Shown in pieces: positions 45,918 through 55,214 of a stretch of 64,000 nt of DNA. The position numbers and the translations under genes are program-made. Source of the DNA: Bin5 sp022827195 (lineage in GTDB: Bacteria > Chloroflexota > Anaerolineae > Caldilineales > Caldilineaceae). Every line of letters starts with the position of its first letter. Within the stretch, counting starts at the first letter, position 1. The notes beneath the pieces were generated by a model. That model searched no databases. It saw only the letters and a program-made list of their open reading frames with translations, and was not told the DNA's origin. The stretch lies in the NCBI GenBank assembly GCA_965208275.1, contig OZ242331.1, forward strand, positions 248,001 through 312,000. The letters run 5' to 3'.

Positions 45918-46751
45918 CTATGGCCTGTCACCCATCTTCAGTCTCAACTCGATTTCGTCAACAACGGCCGGCACTTCCGCTATCGACTCAACGACGTAGT
46001 GCGCGCCCACTGCGGCCAGACCCTCGGCCGCCCGGGCGACTCTGCGCTCCACCTCTTCCTCAGGCAGCGCGGCCAGCTCCCTCTCGTTCAGTCCCACTTC
46101 ATTGCCCGTCTTGGAGAGTCCAATCGTCCACGTACCGGCGTTCAGCCCCTCGGCAACACCCGGCTTGGTGTCGTCGACCTTAACGACCGCTGCCGGAGGA
46201 AAGACTCGCGCCTGCTGCATGTTGCTCAAGACCATCCAGGGTTCCGGGCGGCCGGCGGGGACATCGCTGGCACAGGCATTCGCATCAGGTGTGTAGCCCT
46301 GCTTTTTCGCTTCGCGCAGGTTGATCTCCATGGCGGCGGTGAAGTAGCCGCTGGTGGAGCCTATTGTTATTTGGCGGCTTCGCAGATCGTTGGTTGCTTC
46401 AACTGTTCCCGGGATCAGTTGGCTATAGTCGGCAATCGAAGCCACCTGCAGCGGTACGAAGTCCTTTTCGTACATCTCCTGCACGTCCGCTTCCGTGCAA
46501 TCCCTGCCATGCGTCTCTTTCCAAAGGTCGGCAACCAGATCCTGCCGCGAAATCGCTCGGATGTGATCCGCTTTCTTGAGTCCCATAGGCAGCCGGGCCT
46601 GTTCCATCGAGATCTCCACCCCGCGCTGCCTGAATACCTCAATGAACACGACCGCAGGGGCGTAGCAGCCGTAGTCCAATGTCGTTCCAGCCCAGTCAAA
46701 AATGACCATCTTGACCGGACCTCGGTAGGACCTTTGAAAAACGAATTCCAT
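45918..46751 (-). CDS. phnX: Phosphonoacetaldehyde hydrolase (PhnX-like)
   Basis: A 277-residue HAD-family enzyme. The nucleophile Asp is D19 in VIFDWAGTTLDYGC, and the Schiff-base Lys is expected at K60 in PMGLKKADHI. IGSTSGYF and VVKVDDTKPGV match HAD motifs 2 and 4. Phosphonatases cleave the C-P bond of phosphonoacetaldehyde, giving acetaldehyde and phosphate. ATG 46751 follows GGAGG by 8 nt; upstream in-frame codons overlap the epimerase gene and are rejected. No 2-aminoethylphosphonate transaminase of the PhnW type is seen, though the DegT gene of the same operon is an aminotransferase. Confidence 0.85.
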   Translation of the reverse strand: MEFVFQRSYRGPVKMVIFDWAGTTLDYGCYAPAVVFIEVFRQRGVEISMEQARLPMGLKKADHIRAISRQDLVADLWKETHGRDCTEADVQEMYEKDFVPLQVASIADYSQLIPGTVEATNDLRSRQITIGSTSGYFTAAMEINLREAKKQGYTPDANACASDVPAGRPEPWMVLSNMQQARVFPPAAVVKVDDTKPGVAEGLNAGTWTIGLSKTGNEVGLNERELAALPEEEVERRVARAAEGLAAVGAHYVVESIAEVPAVVDEIELRLKMGDRP

Positions 46752-46755
46752 GCGT

Positions 46756-47679
46756 CTATCCTCCATGCTTACTTGTGTTGTGCAGGTACGCGCAATCCCG
46801 CCACGAGTAGCGGGGGGCATAGCCCAATTCCCGGGCGGCCTTGCCATACGAGACCAGTGTAGCGTAACCGCTGACGTTCCCTCGAACCGGCACCTCCGGG
46901 AAGAAGCGTTCGAGCAGCGCCGAACTCTCTAACCGGGAGAAGCTGTCCGCGGCGCTGAGAAAGTAGGTGCCATGCTCGACGACCTCGTTCTCTAACGCAA
47001 GACGGACGGCTGCGGCCACGTCTCGGGCATCGACATAGACCCAGAAGGACCACTCTCCAGCGGCTGGGCGATCGAGTGCCGCGAGAAATCTGCCCCAAAG
47101 CTCCTCCACGGTGGCGGCGCCCCAGTCCTCTGAGGGCACGACGAGGCTGGCGCCCGGCCGGTCCAGATACTTGCCGCCGGCAATCCGCAGACAGATTGTG
47201 CGCAGGCCGTGCGCCGCGGTGTAGCTCCGGCAGGACTGTTCGTTGAGACACTTGCTGAGGGCGTAGGCATCGCGCGGCCGGCAGGGATGCTCCTCATCCA
47301 GGGGCAGGTAGTCGGGAGGGATATGGTGCCGGCGCCAATATCCTGTTGCCGCGTTGGACGAGGCCAGGACCACCTGCCCCACCCCCTCCTGTACGGCGGC
47401 TTCCAGGACATGGATGGTACCCATTACATTGACCTGCAGCACTTGCTCAGGCGGAGATCTGCGCAGATTCGGGATGGCTGCCAGATGCACAATGGCGTCC
47501 TTGCCGCGGCAGGCTGCCTTCAGCTGCGCTATTTCGAGCACGTCCCCCGCAAAGAGGCCGACGCCCTCCAGAGCCTGCGGACTGCGACTGAAAACCGTCA
47601 CCCGATGGTGGTGGGCCAGCAGTTCGCGCACGACGTAGCCGCCAATCATGCCGCTGCCGCCAGTGACCAGCACGTCCAT
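46756..47679 (-). CDS. NAD-dependent epimerase/dehydratase (extended SDR)
   Basis: A 307-residue extended short-chain dehydrogenase. The dinucleotide motif is TGGSGMIGG (6-14), with VHLAA and the catalytic Tyr139-x-x-x-Lys143 (AYALSK). Family members epimerise, dehydrate or reduce sugar nucleotides or related compounds. Its stop is 4 nt upstream of the PhnX start, so the phnX ribosome site lies at its 3' end: tight coupling. Confidence 0.9.
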   Translation of the reverse strand: MDVLVTGGSGMIGGYVVRELLAHHHRVTVFSRSPQALEGVGLFAGDVLEIAQLKAACRGKDAIVHLAAIPNLRRSPPEQVLQVNVMGTIHVLEAAVQEGVGQVVLASSNAATGYWRRHHIPPDYLPLDEEHPCRPRDAYALSKCLNEQSCRSYTAAHGLRTICLRIAGGKYLDRPGASLVVPSEDWGAATVEELWGRFLAALDRPAAGEWSFWVYVDARDVAAAVRLALENEVVEHGTYFLSAADSFSRLESSALLERFFPEVPVRGNVSGYATLVSYGKAARELGYAPRYSWRDCAYLHNTSKHGG

Positions 47680-47693
47680 TCCGTTTTCTCAAC

Positions 47694-48695
47694 TCAGCGA
47701 GTCAGGACGATCTTCATCACGCGATCCGGACGGCCGACCACCTCGTCAACTGCCTGCTGCAGCTCCGCCAACGGCCGCGTCGTGATCAGGTTGTCCAGCC
47801 TGAGCCAACCCCGCGCCGCCCAATCCAACCCGATCTGCGCAAACCGGCTATTTCGTTCCCGTCCTCTCGCCGTAGAATCGCGCCAGTTGTTCAGGAGGCG
47901 AAAGGCCTTGTGGTGCCAGGGCCACAGGTCTAGTGTCTCAGGCCAGGCGTGGACGCCGAAGCTATAGATTGTGCCGCCCGGTCGCACCAGCTCGGCCGCG
48001 GTGTCAAGGGAGCCCGGTGCGCCGGCGCTCTCGATCACCAGGTCGAATCCCTGCTCCTGGGTCAACTCTTCGAGCGCTTCGGACACGCCGCCTTCCCGGA
48101 TGTTGTAGACCTGGTCCGCCCCCAGCTGTTTGGCGATCTCCAGGCGGCTGGGAAGGAGGTCGAACATGGCCACCTTCCATGCGCCCTGCAAGCGAATCGA
48201 CTGCGCCAGAAGTTGTCCGAAGAAACCGGCGCCGACCACCGCCACCAGGTCGGCCGGGCGAATACCCGAAGACAAAGTTGCCTTCACGACCATCGCCAGC
48301 GGTTCGCACAGCCCCGTGGCAAGGGAGAGATTCTCGGGGACATGAAATACAGCATCCTCATGCTGGACATATCGGTCGGCGAACTGCATGCGGATGTCAG
48401 GGCCGGGCGCGCCACCGAGGCTGCTGACGCGGTCTCCGAGGCGAAAGCGGGTTACCCCGGGCCCCGCCCCGACCACAACGCCACCCGGTTCGTGACCGAT
48501 GTAATCGGTGGGCGGCGTGATAGCTGTGTGCTTGCCGGTGATGACGAGCAGGTCACTGGTGCAAAGTCCGACAGCACGCGTCTCGATCAGTACCTCGCGC
48601 GGGCCGGGCTGCGGCAGGGGCCGTTGACGGAACTCGATGCTGTTGGGAGCTACACACACCGCGTATCGTGTGTGGCCGGCCTGTGTTGGCAGCAC
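47694..48695 (-). CDS. MDR-family dehydrogenase without structural zinc
   Basis: A 333-residue medium-chain dehydrogenase. Catalytic residues C45 (GLCTSDLL) and H68-E69 (IGHEPGG) are present, with VVGAGFFGQL as the nucleotide motif, but the four structural-zinc cysteines are absent. It belongs to the sorbitol/threonine-dehydrogenase-like side of the family. GTG 48695 is the only reasonable start, 12 nt after the aminotransferase stop, without a strong ribosome site, so translation probably depends on coupling. Confidence 0.87.
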   Translation of the reverse strand: MLPTQAGHTRYAVCVAPNSIEFRQRPLPQPGPREVLIETRAVGLCTSDLLVITGKHTAITPPTDYIGHEPGGVVVGAGPGVTRFRLGDRVSSLGGAPGPDIRMQFADRYVQHEDAVFHVPENLSLATGLCEPLAMVVKATLSSGIRPADLVAVVGAGFFGQLLAQSIRLQGAWKVAMFDLLPSRLEIAKQLGADQVYNIREGGVSEALEELTQEQGFDLVIESAGAPGSLDTAAELVRPGGTIYSFGVHAWPETLDLWPWHHKAFRLLNNWRDSTARGRERNSRFAQIGLDWAARGWLRLDNLITTRPLAELQQAVDEVVGRPDRVMKIVLTR

Positions 48696-48707
48696 AATTT
48701 TTTCGCG

Positions 48708-49925
48708 CTACGCCCTGCACTCCTGCATTCCATCGGTCAGGGCCTCGATGACGGTGTCAATCTCCCAGTCCTCCATCGCAGCGCAGATGGGAAGATTGAT
48801 CTGCTGCTCGAACCACACCTTCTCGCAGATGGGGCTTTCGCCGAACCCGTGGCCCTCAGCCCGGTGCTCGGCGCTGAGGTGAAGCGGCCAGAAGCGCAAA
48901 ATGATCTGCACGCCTCGCTCATTATCGAGATACTTGGCGAACCTGTCCCGATCGACGCCGGAATCGGGTTCAACAAAGCAGGTGTACAGATGCCAGGCGC
49001 TCTTGTCCCCCTCGGCGACCTTGACCGGTCGTAGACCGGGGATTTCAGCGATGGCCTCCGTGTAAAGCTGCGCCACGCGCGCCCGCGTCGCGATAAAGCC
49101 GTCCAACTTGCGCAGCTGAACGCGTCCGACGGCGGCCTGCACGGCGCTCAGACGGTAGTGCGTGCCCAATTCCTCGATGCCCGCATAGTCTTGCGTCCAG
49201 CTGATGCCTGCATGATCGAAGACCTTGGAGTCCGGCTTGGCATATGGGCCAATGCGGTCTGTGTCCCGGTCGACCTTTTCGCCGATTACCCCCATTGTGC
49301 GCAGCGCACCTGCCTCGGCCGCCCACTCGTCGTTGTTTGTTGTCAGCATGCCGCCCTCGCCTAGGGTGGTCATGTTCTTGAGAGAGTGAAATGAAAAGCA
49401 GCACAGATCGCCGGCGCCGATCTTCTGCCCCCTGTATTCCGTGCCCGCGGCGTGCGCACAATCCTCGACAACGGGAATATCATGCGCGGCGGCTATCTTT
49501 CTGATGGGGTCCATGTCGGCTGGATTGCCGCCGTGATGAACGAGATATATCGCCTTGGTGCGTTCATTTATTTTGCCCTCAATGGAGTCCGGGGCGATGT
49601 TGAGCGTTTTTGGGTCGATGTCAGCGAAGCGCACGCGAACGCCGCGCGCGATGAGGGCCAATGTCGTCGATTGAAAGCTTTGGGGTGTGCAAACGACCTC
49701 ATCGCCCGGCCCGAGCCGCAGCACCTGCGCACAGAGGTGGAGGGCGGCGGTACACGAACTCACCGAGATGGCGTGCCTGGCCTGACAGTAGGCGCGAAAG
49801 TCCTCTTCAAACGCGGTACGCTCGGGACCCCATGCCAAGCTCTGGCCGGAGGAGATCACGCGTCGGATGGCCTCGATTTCCTCTTCCCCCAAGATGGCGC
49901 CAACGCTGTGCTCCACAACTTTCAT
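48708..49925 (-). CDS. DegT/DnrJ/EryC1/StrS-type PLP aminotransferase
   Basis: A 405-residue fold-type I enzyme. The PLP Lys is K183 in FSFHSLKNMTTLGEGG; D155 in VVEDCAHAAG pairs with the pyridine nitrogen, and SSCTAALHL binds phosphate. These enzymes transaminate keto-sugars to amino sugars. GGAGGGATGCA precedes ATG 49925. It is the first gene of the operon leading to PhnX. The combination with an epimerase and two dehydrogenases suggests an aminated sugar or aminophosphonate substrate, but this is inference. Confidence 0.92.
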   Translation of the reverse strand: MKVVEHSVGAILGEEEIEAIRRVISSGQSLAWGPERTAFEEDFRAYCQARHAISVSSCTAALHLCAQVLRLGPGDEVVCTPQSFQSTTLALIARGVRVRFADIDPKTLNIAPDSIEGKINERTKAIYLVHHGGNPADMDPIRKIAAAHDIPVVEDCAHAAGTEYRGQKIGAGDLCCFSFHSLKNMTTLGEGGMLTTNNDEWAAEAGALRTMGVIGEKVDRDTDRIGPYAKPDSKVFDHAGISWTQDYAGIEELGTHYRLSAVQAAVGRVQLRKLDGFIATRARVAQLYTEAIAEIPGLRPVKVAEGDKSAWHLYTCFVEPDSGVDRDRFAKYLDNERGVQIILRFWPLHLSAEHRAEGHGFGESPICEKVWFEQQINLPICAAMEDWEIDTVIEALTDGMQECRA

Positions 49926-50476
49926 TGCATCCCTCCCTGTACGTCATATCATCCCGCCGGGCTGCGACATCGGCATCTTGACTTGAAGAACTATCTGGAA
50001 ACGGGAGTTGCTCGGTCCTGATTGGCGTGCCATCTACTGCAGATGGAAACCAGCCACCTGATTCTACACTTGAACCAAAAGGAAAGCCAGCGCGATCGCC
50101 GATTTCGGAAAAGCGGCATTTTTTTGCCCTGTGCAGACGGAATCGCCTGGCAACTCTGGTTTCACCGGGGACTGCGGCCAAATCAACACAAAGTATGGCG
50201 AAGGAGAGCGGGCTATCGACGGTCAACAAAGGCGCATGCAGGTTTTGAGTGGATGCGGCCACGTGTCGCAGAGGAGTGCGCGGAGGCTGACCACCGGTGG
50301 AGTCCGGCAATAACGTCGTGGAGGATACGCAGCTTTAGGAGATGGCCGCGCCCACCGTGCTGGTATGGGCGGACCCGTGCCCGCACAACCGCCAATCTCG
50401 GTTTGCGCCGGGATTGGTTCATCGTTCCGGCGTTCGTTGCAGTTGTGATTGCAGTTGTGAGTGTGGTGGTCTACCG
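49926..50476. other. Gene-poor interval upstream of the aminotransferase operon
   Basis: No intact gene is supported. One stretch near 50410-50470 (+) encodes a hydrophobic run (IVPAFVAVVIAVVSVVVY) that looks like a stray membrane segment. The remnant at 50477 follows. The promoter of the aminotransferase operon should lie here, but no convincing -35/-10 pair was found. Confidence 0.4.
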
Positions 50477-50617
50477 CTGGAATAGACGCGGACGTACGGC
50501 TATCTGATGCTGGTCAACCAGGGGTATGGCATCCGCACATTCACCGACCGGCTGATGGAAACGGCATGGCCGCGGTGCTAGGAGAAGATCGCGCAGCTGT
50601 ACGGTGTGGAGCTGTAG
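50477..50617 (+). pseudogene. Decayed 3' end of a PhyH gene
   Basis: The last 47 codons match the C-terminus of the PhyH gene at 25202: GYLMxVNQxYGxRTFTDRLMETA and EKIAxLYxxxL align without gaps. An in-frame TAG replaces a Lys codon between the two blocks, and another TAG lies near the upstream end. The 5' part is not recognisable. It lies in opposite orientation to the intact PhyH gene that follows at 50694. Confidence 0.8.
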
Positions 50618-50693
50618 AAGTCCCTTCTGCGCTGGGGACCGCTGACATGTCCAGTTCCGGAAGTTGCTTCATTCGCAGTTGCTCTCCGGTCCG

Positions 50694-51680
50694 CTACCTC
50701 TGCGTCGCGCGAATATATTCTTGGTCCACGGCATCCATGGTTTGTTGGAAACTCTTTTCTTCGAACAGCCGAACCAGCGGTACGTCTTCATCAGATGGGT
50801 GGATTCCACCGTTCGTGGTCGGGTCCACCATGGCCCCAAGCAGCTGCCGGCGTACCGCGCTGCATCTTGCCAGCAGTTCAGGCGAATTCTCAGTCCGGTC
50901 CCCCAGCCGCTGCCATACCGGCGTGTAGACATACCACAAATTTTTGCGCCGCACCTGCGATCTGTTGGGCGGGACACAGTGCCACAGCGCGTTGTGAAAC
51001 AGGACTGCATCGCCGGCTTTGACCGTCACCTGTCGCGCCCCCGGAACGCCGGCGTCGATCTGTTCGACCTGTTTGAATCTCGTATACGAGGTGACCGTCA
51101 GAGCGTGCTCCAGACCCTGCGGCAACTTGGGAAAGCCGTTACGATGGCTGCCGGGCACGACCGTAAAGTTGCCCATGTTGGGCTTGTCCACGTCTGTCAG
51201 AAAGAAGCCAATCCGCGCCCATTGCAACGGCGTCAGCCGGTCAACGCTGGCGAAATAGTACGGTTTGGAGCCGTCCTTGTGCCAGCGGTTGCCCGGCGTC
51301 GGACTCGGCGGGCGGACCATCGCCTCCGACCAGCACAGCTGAATCGCCGCGCCAATCAGCTCGCAAACGATGCCCAGATGGCTGGCATGGTCGATCAGGT
51401 TCAGGAAAGCCTCGCACGGTTCATGGCGCAGTATTGTGCCGTTACTTCCCGGTTCGGCTTGGAACAGGTCCTCAGCCGCGGCGTTGATGATGTTGACAGC
51501 GTGGAACTGCGTGTTGGGATCGCGGCCCAGGCGCTGTGACGCCTCATCCAGACGGTCTACCTCGGCGACCAGCTCCCTTACCTCCTCTGCTGACAGAGCG
51601 TTCTTGATAACCAGATAGCCGTCCTCATCCCACTGCTGCCTCTGTTCAGGCGACATACGCTGGAATGTTATCGTTTCCAT
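50694..51680 (-). CDS. PhyH-family dioxygenase
   Basis: A 328-residue oxygenase. The metal pair is in RWHKDGSKPYYF, and the distal His is in LWHCVPPNRSQVRRK, with the Arg that binds 2-oxoglutarate close by. GFFLTDVDKPNMGNFTVVPGSH is the typical core. ATG 51680 has GGGGGCGG upstream; ATG 51707 would add nine residues. It is the last gene of the long leftward operon that begins with the peptide-type transporter. Confidence 0.88.
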   Translation of the reverse strand: METITFQRMSPEQRQQWDEDGYLVIKNALSAEEVRELVAEVDRLDEASQRLGRDPNTQFHAVNIINAAAEDLFQAEPGSNGTILRHEPCEAFLNLIDHASHLGIVCELIGAAIQLCWSEAMVRPPSPTPGNRWHKDGSKPYYFASVDRLTPLQWARIGFFLTDVDKPNMGNFTVVPGSHRNGFPKLPQGLEHALTVTSYTRFKQVEQIDAGVPGARQVTVKAGDAVLFHNALWHCVPPNRSQVRRKNLWYVYTPVWQRLGDRTENSPELLARCSAVRRQLLGAMVDPTTNGGIHPSDEDVPLVRLFEEKSFQQTMDAVDQEYIRATQR

Positions 51681-51806
51681 CCATCCGCCCCCTTGACCTT
51701 TGAGCATTCAGGTCAGGTACCTCAACCGGCTGCAAAGGTGCCGACATTCTATGCCAGCATCATGCAATCCCAGTCTTCGGCAGGACAGCCGTTTCGATGG
51801 CCGCAC

Positions 51807-52706
51807 CTATCCGAGACCAATCTGCCGGAAGTATTCGCGTGTTCTCTTGGCGATCGGCAACGGTCTGTCGAACGGTGTCGGGTACATGTCCTGTTCCACG
51901 ATCGCAAAGCTGTCGTAGTTCAACTCGGCCAACAGGTCGCGCAGCGCCGGAAAGTCGACGGCGCCCCGCCACGGCTCGCAGAAGTAGCCCTGTATGGTCG
52001 TCATTGCGATCGGGGCGCCCTGGCGCGCTACCTCGCGTTGCATTGCCGGATCGACACTCTTGAAATGCAGGTACTCAAGCCTCTCATGGTGTTTTCGAAT
52101 GAAGGCCACCGGATCGCTGCCGTGGTAGGCGTGATGGCCGGTGTCCAGCGCCAGACCAATCAGCGCCGGGTCCGTCTCGTCAAGGAGCTTCTCGATCTGC
52201 TCCTCGTACTCGACGTGCGAGTCGGCGTGAGGATGGAAGACAGTGCGCAGGCCGAAATTCTCCTTGGCGAGGCGCGCGATGGCGTGGCTTGTGTCGATCA
52301 GCCTATTCCAGGACTCTTCGTCGAGCACAGGTGCCGCTACAGGCTCGCCGCTGTGCTGATCGGTATAGAGGTCATCGATCAGAACGAGATATTTGGCCCC
52401 CAGGCCGGCAAGCAACGCACCCAGGTCGAGAACCGCTTGCTCGATCTCAGGCCACGCCTCGCGTTCTTCCAGCACCGGCATGAAGGCTGCGCCGGTCAAT
52501 TTGAGATTGCGCTGGCCCAGTTCGCGCGCCAGCCTGCTGCGGTCGGTTGGAAGATAGCCGTATGGGCCGAGCTCCGTCCACGTATAGCCGGCCTCGGCAA
52601 CCTCGTCAAGATAGCGTGTCCAGGGCGTCTGTTTGGGGTCGCTGGCGAACGAGATGCCCCAAGAGGCGGGCGCGCTTCCAAGTTTGATATTCATCTTCAT
52701 TCCCAT
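51807..52706 (-). CDS. Inosose dehydratase/IolE-like TIM-barrel protein
   Basis: A 299-residue xylose-isomerase-like protein. The N-terminus (LGSAPASWGISF and GYTWTELGPYGYLP) matches the IolE/inosose dehydratase branch. Metal-site segments: VFHPHADSHVE, GLALDTGHHAYHG, YLHFKSVDP and FAIVEQDMYP. The reaction is probably dehydration or isomerisation of a cyclic or keto-sugar. Starts at 52706, 52700 and 52694 are all possible; the ribosome site is unclear. Confidence 0.82.
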   Translation of the reverse strand: MGMKMNIKLGSAPASWGISFASDPKQTPWTRYLDEVAEAGYTWTELGPYGYLPTDRSRLARELGQRNLKLTGAAFMPVLEEREAWPEIEQAVLDLGALLAGLGAKYLVLIDDLYTDQHSGEPVAAPVLDEESWNRLIDTSHAIARLAKENFGLRTVFHPHADSHVEYEEQIEKLLDETDPALIGLALDTGHHAYHGSDPVAFIRKHHERLEYLHFKSVDPAMQREVARQGAPIAMTTIQGYFCEPWRGAVDFPALRDLLAELNYDSFAIVEQDMYPTPFDRPLPIAKRTREYFRQIGLG

Positions 52707-52862
52707 CTGGCCCGACGGTCTATCTGCTGATAGGAAACAAGACTTTCGACATTGCGCAAGAGCGAGACATGACCTTCAGGGTTCCACCTGTGCCACAAAG
52801 CCGTTGAATCAAACAGGACCTCGGTCGGAATTGCGGCACAGGTGCTGCTGCCAAACCACCCC

Positions 52863-53723
52863 TTATGCTTCGAGGGTTTGCATCAGTTCCAGCATATATT
52901 CGCGGCCCTGGTAGAGGGCCCGTTCCCATTCATCTGCGTGCGAGTGCAATTCGATACTCAGATAATGCTCATAGTTCGCTCCTTTGAGCACTTCCAAAAC
53001 AGAACGCAGGTCTATGTCCCCTTCTCCCGGAATCTCGTGATGGTGCACCTTTCCCTTTATGTCTGCGATGTGGATGTGCCTGGTATACGGCAACGCATCT
53101 GCGACTCGCTGCAACAGATCGTCCTCACAACACTGAACATGGGTAATATCCATATTCAGTCTGAATCGGGGAGAACTGATCTCCTCGATAATGGGAACTG
53201 CTTGAGTCGTCGTTTCTATGAAGCAGCGGCCGCCGCCCATCGATTCCGGCAGCTGCGCCTCCGGCTCGAGTACCAGGACCGCCTCGCCTGAATTTTGGAG
53301 ACAGGCGCGTACTCCTTCCGTCAACATCTCCGTCGCTTCTTCAGCCGAAACGCCCGGCTGCCGGATGCCGCTCACGAACTGCACGACCGGAATGGAGAGG
53401 TCGTCAGCCATCTCCAGCGCGGCGCTGATGAGGTCAATTCTTTTCTCGCGTGCTTCCCGGTCGGGCGAAATCAGCGAGGGCTCGAAGGGATCGTCGCCGA
53501 GCAAAAGCGGCCCACCGGAAGACAGAGCCGCCGGCTTGAGCGGCAGCCTCGCAAACAGGTCTTTCAGCTCGTCCAACTCCTTTCGCGTGACATCGAAAGG
53601 GTGCAGGTGTCCGGCGAGATAGGCCAGGTCTATCCCCTCGTATCCAGCTTTAGCGGTCTCTTCGATCGCTCTGTCGAGGGGAAGATTCCGCAAACATTGG
53701 GTGTTAAAGCTCAACGGAAACAC
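52863..53723 (-). CDS. Xylose-isomerase-like TIM-barrel isomerase/epimerase
   Basis: A 286-residue protein with barrel segments GIDLAYLAGHLHPFD, VLVLEPEAQLPES, RLNMDITHVQC, IHIADIKGKVHHHEIPGEGDID and LSIELHSHADE. The GEGDID segment and terminal Glu match the keto-sugar epimerase group. GTG 53723 was chosen because AGGAGG lies 6 nt upstream; a TTG five codons earlier falls inside that ribosome site. It is the second barrel protein of the operon. Confidence 0.83.
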   Translation of the reverse strand: MFPLSFNTQCLRNLPLDRAIEETAKAGYEGIDLAYLAGHLHPFDVTRKELDELKDLFARLPLKPAALSSGGPLLLGDDPFEPSLISPDREAREKRIDLISAALEMADDLSIPVVQFVSGIRQPGVSAEEATEMLTEGVRACLQNSGEAVLVLEPEAQLPESMGGGRCFIETTTQAVPIIEEISSPRFRLNMDITHVQCCEDDLLQRVADALPYTRHIHIADIKGKVHHHEIPGEGDIDLRSVLEVLKGANYEHYLSIELHSHADEWERALYQGREYMLELMQTLEA

Positions 53724-53768
53724 GGGTATCCTCCTCAACTTCCATAAGGAGTTCTGCGCGGCAAGTCG

Positions 53769-55166
53769 TCACAGGCAGAGTCTCGTGATCAGCTCGTAGA
53801 GGATGTGCAGGGCGCGGTTGATGCTGTAGAGGGCGACGCGTTCGTTGGTGCAGTGGCCGCCGCTGTTTCGACCGGCGGGCGTCATGCTGATCGAGGGGAA
53901 GAAGCCGTATACGGCCCGGTCCGGCGCGCGCAGAAAGCGCACGTCGGTGGCGCCGCCCAGAAGCAAGGGAACGACAACTGTGCCGGGCGAGAGGTCCTCG
54001 TAGAGGTCGCGGATGGCGCGAAAGAGGGCGGTGTCGCTGGATGATTCCCAGGCAAAGAAGCTCTCCTCGACTTCGCCGATCTCAAGATCATCGATCCCGT
54101 CGAGGCGGGCGCGTATCAGGTCGAGCACGTTTTCGATGCTCTCTCCTGGCAGGAAGCGGACGTTGCAGTGGAGCTTCACTTCGGTCGGGTAGGCGTGCTC
54201 GCTCTCACCGCCCTGCACCATCGTCGGCACGATTGAGTTGTAGAGCGACGGTTCGAACCAGCCGGCCAGGCCCGGGGAGGAGCGGCGGAGGGCGGCCATG
54301 CCCCCTTCGCGTGTGTCGTCCTTTAGCAGGGCGTAGAGAGCATCCTGGACGGGCGCGGTCTGGCCGGGCGCAAGCGTCTCGATCGAGAGAGCGACGGTCT
54401 CCGTCAGGGTCGATGAGAGCCGCATCTCTTCCAGCCGGGCGAGGACCTGTCCCAGCCTGCTCATGGCGCCGTTGGGGATGATGCGGAGGGAGTGGCCGCC
54501 CGGGGCGCGGAGGGTGATGGTCAGCTCGAAGGCGCCCTTCTCGGCAGTGGCGACAGCGCAATATTTGCCCTGTGGCGCAGGCACCTCACCGCCGCCGCCT
54601 TCGCCGAGGACGTACTCGGCATCGACTTCGTCACGGCGGTTTTCGGCCAGCCAGCCCATCCCGTTCTGCCCGCCGGTCTCTTCGTCGGCACAGGCTGCCA
54701 GGACGAGGTCGCGTTTGAGATTGAGCCCGCGGCGTTTGGCGAGGACGAGCATCATGGCCTGCGTGGCGACGCGGTGTTTGCAGTCCATGGCGCCGCGTCC
54801 CCACACGAAGCCGTCCCTGAGCGTAGCCGAGAAGGGCTCGACATCCCAGCCGGCGGGCGTGGCGGGCACGACGTCGAGGTGGGAGACGAGGAGCAGGGGA
54901 CGGCCGCCGCTGCCGTCGCCGGGCACGCGCGCCAGCACACTGCTGCGATGGGGCTGGGGCCCGGCGACCTCAGATTCGATGCCCTCGCTGACGAGAATAT
55001 CGTGGAGGAACTGGGCGGCGGGGCGCTCGTTGCCGGGGGGATTGGAGGTGTCGAAGCGCACCAGGTTTTGCAGCCAGCCGGTTGTCTCCTCGAGGACATC
55101 CTGCCAGTGGGCCGGGGCCCAGTCGTCGGTGTTTCCGACCGTTACGCCGTGGTCCTGGTTGGCCAT
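53769..55166 (-). CDS. M20-family metallohydrolase (ArgE/DapE/carboxypeptidase type)
   Basis: A 465-residue enzyme. Two-zinc site: H96-x-D98 (SHLDVVPAT), bridging D128 (WGRGAMDCK), E162-E163 (CADEETGG) and a C-terminal His in SGGHCTNERV. The dimerisation insert lies near 190-330. M20 enzymes hydrolyse amide bonds of peptides or N-acyl amino acids. GAGGAGAAAACGG precedes ATG 55166. With the oligopeptide-type transporter upstream, it may process imported peptide or N-acyl conjugates. Confidence 0.92.
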   Translation of the reverse strand: MANQDHGVTVGNTDDWAPAHWQDVLEETTGWLQNLVRFDTSNPPGNERPAAQFLHDILVSEGIESEVAGPQPHRSSVLARVPGDGSGGRPLLLVSHLDVVPATPAGWDVEPFSATLRDGFVWGRGAMDCKHRVATQAMMLVLAKRRGLNLKRDLVLAACADEETGGQNGMGWLAENRRDEVDAEYVLGEGGGGEVPAPQGKYCAVATAEKGAFELTITLRAPGGHSLRIIPNGAMSRLGQVLARLEEMRLSSTLTETVALSIETLAPGQTAPVQDALYALLKDDTREGGMAALRRSSPGLAGWFEPSLYNSIVPTMVQGGESEHAYPTEVKLHCNVRFLPGESIENVLDLIRARLDGIDDLEIGEVEESFFAWESSSDTALFRAIRDLYEDLSPGTVVVPLLLGGATDVRFLRAPDRAVYGFFPSISMTPAGRNSGGHCTNERVALYSINRALHILYELITRLCL

Positions 55167-55214
55167 GCCGTTTTCTCCTCAGTTTGCTGGCAGATTGCGC
55201 CGCTTCTGTCGCGA

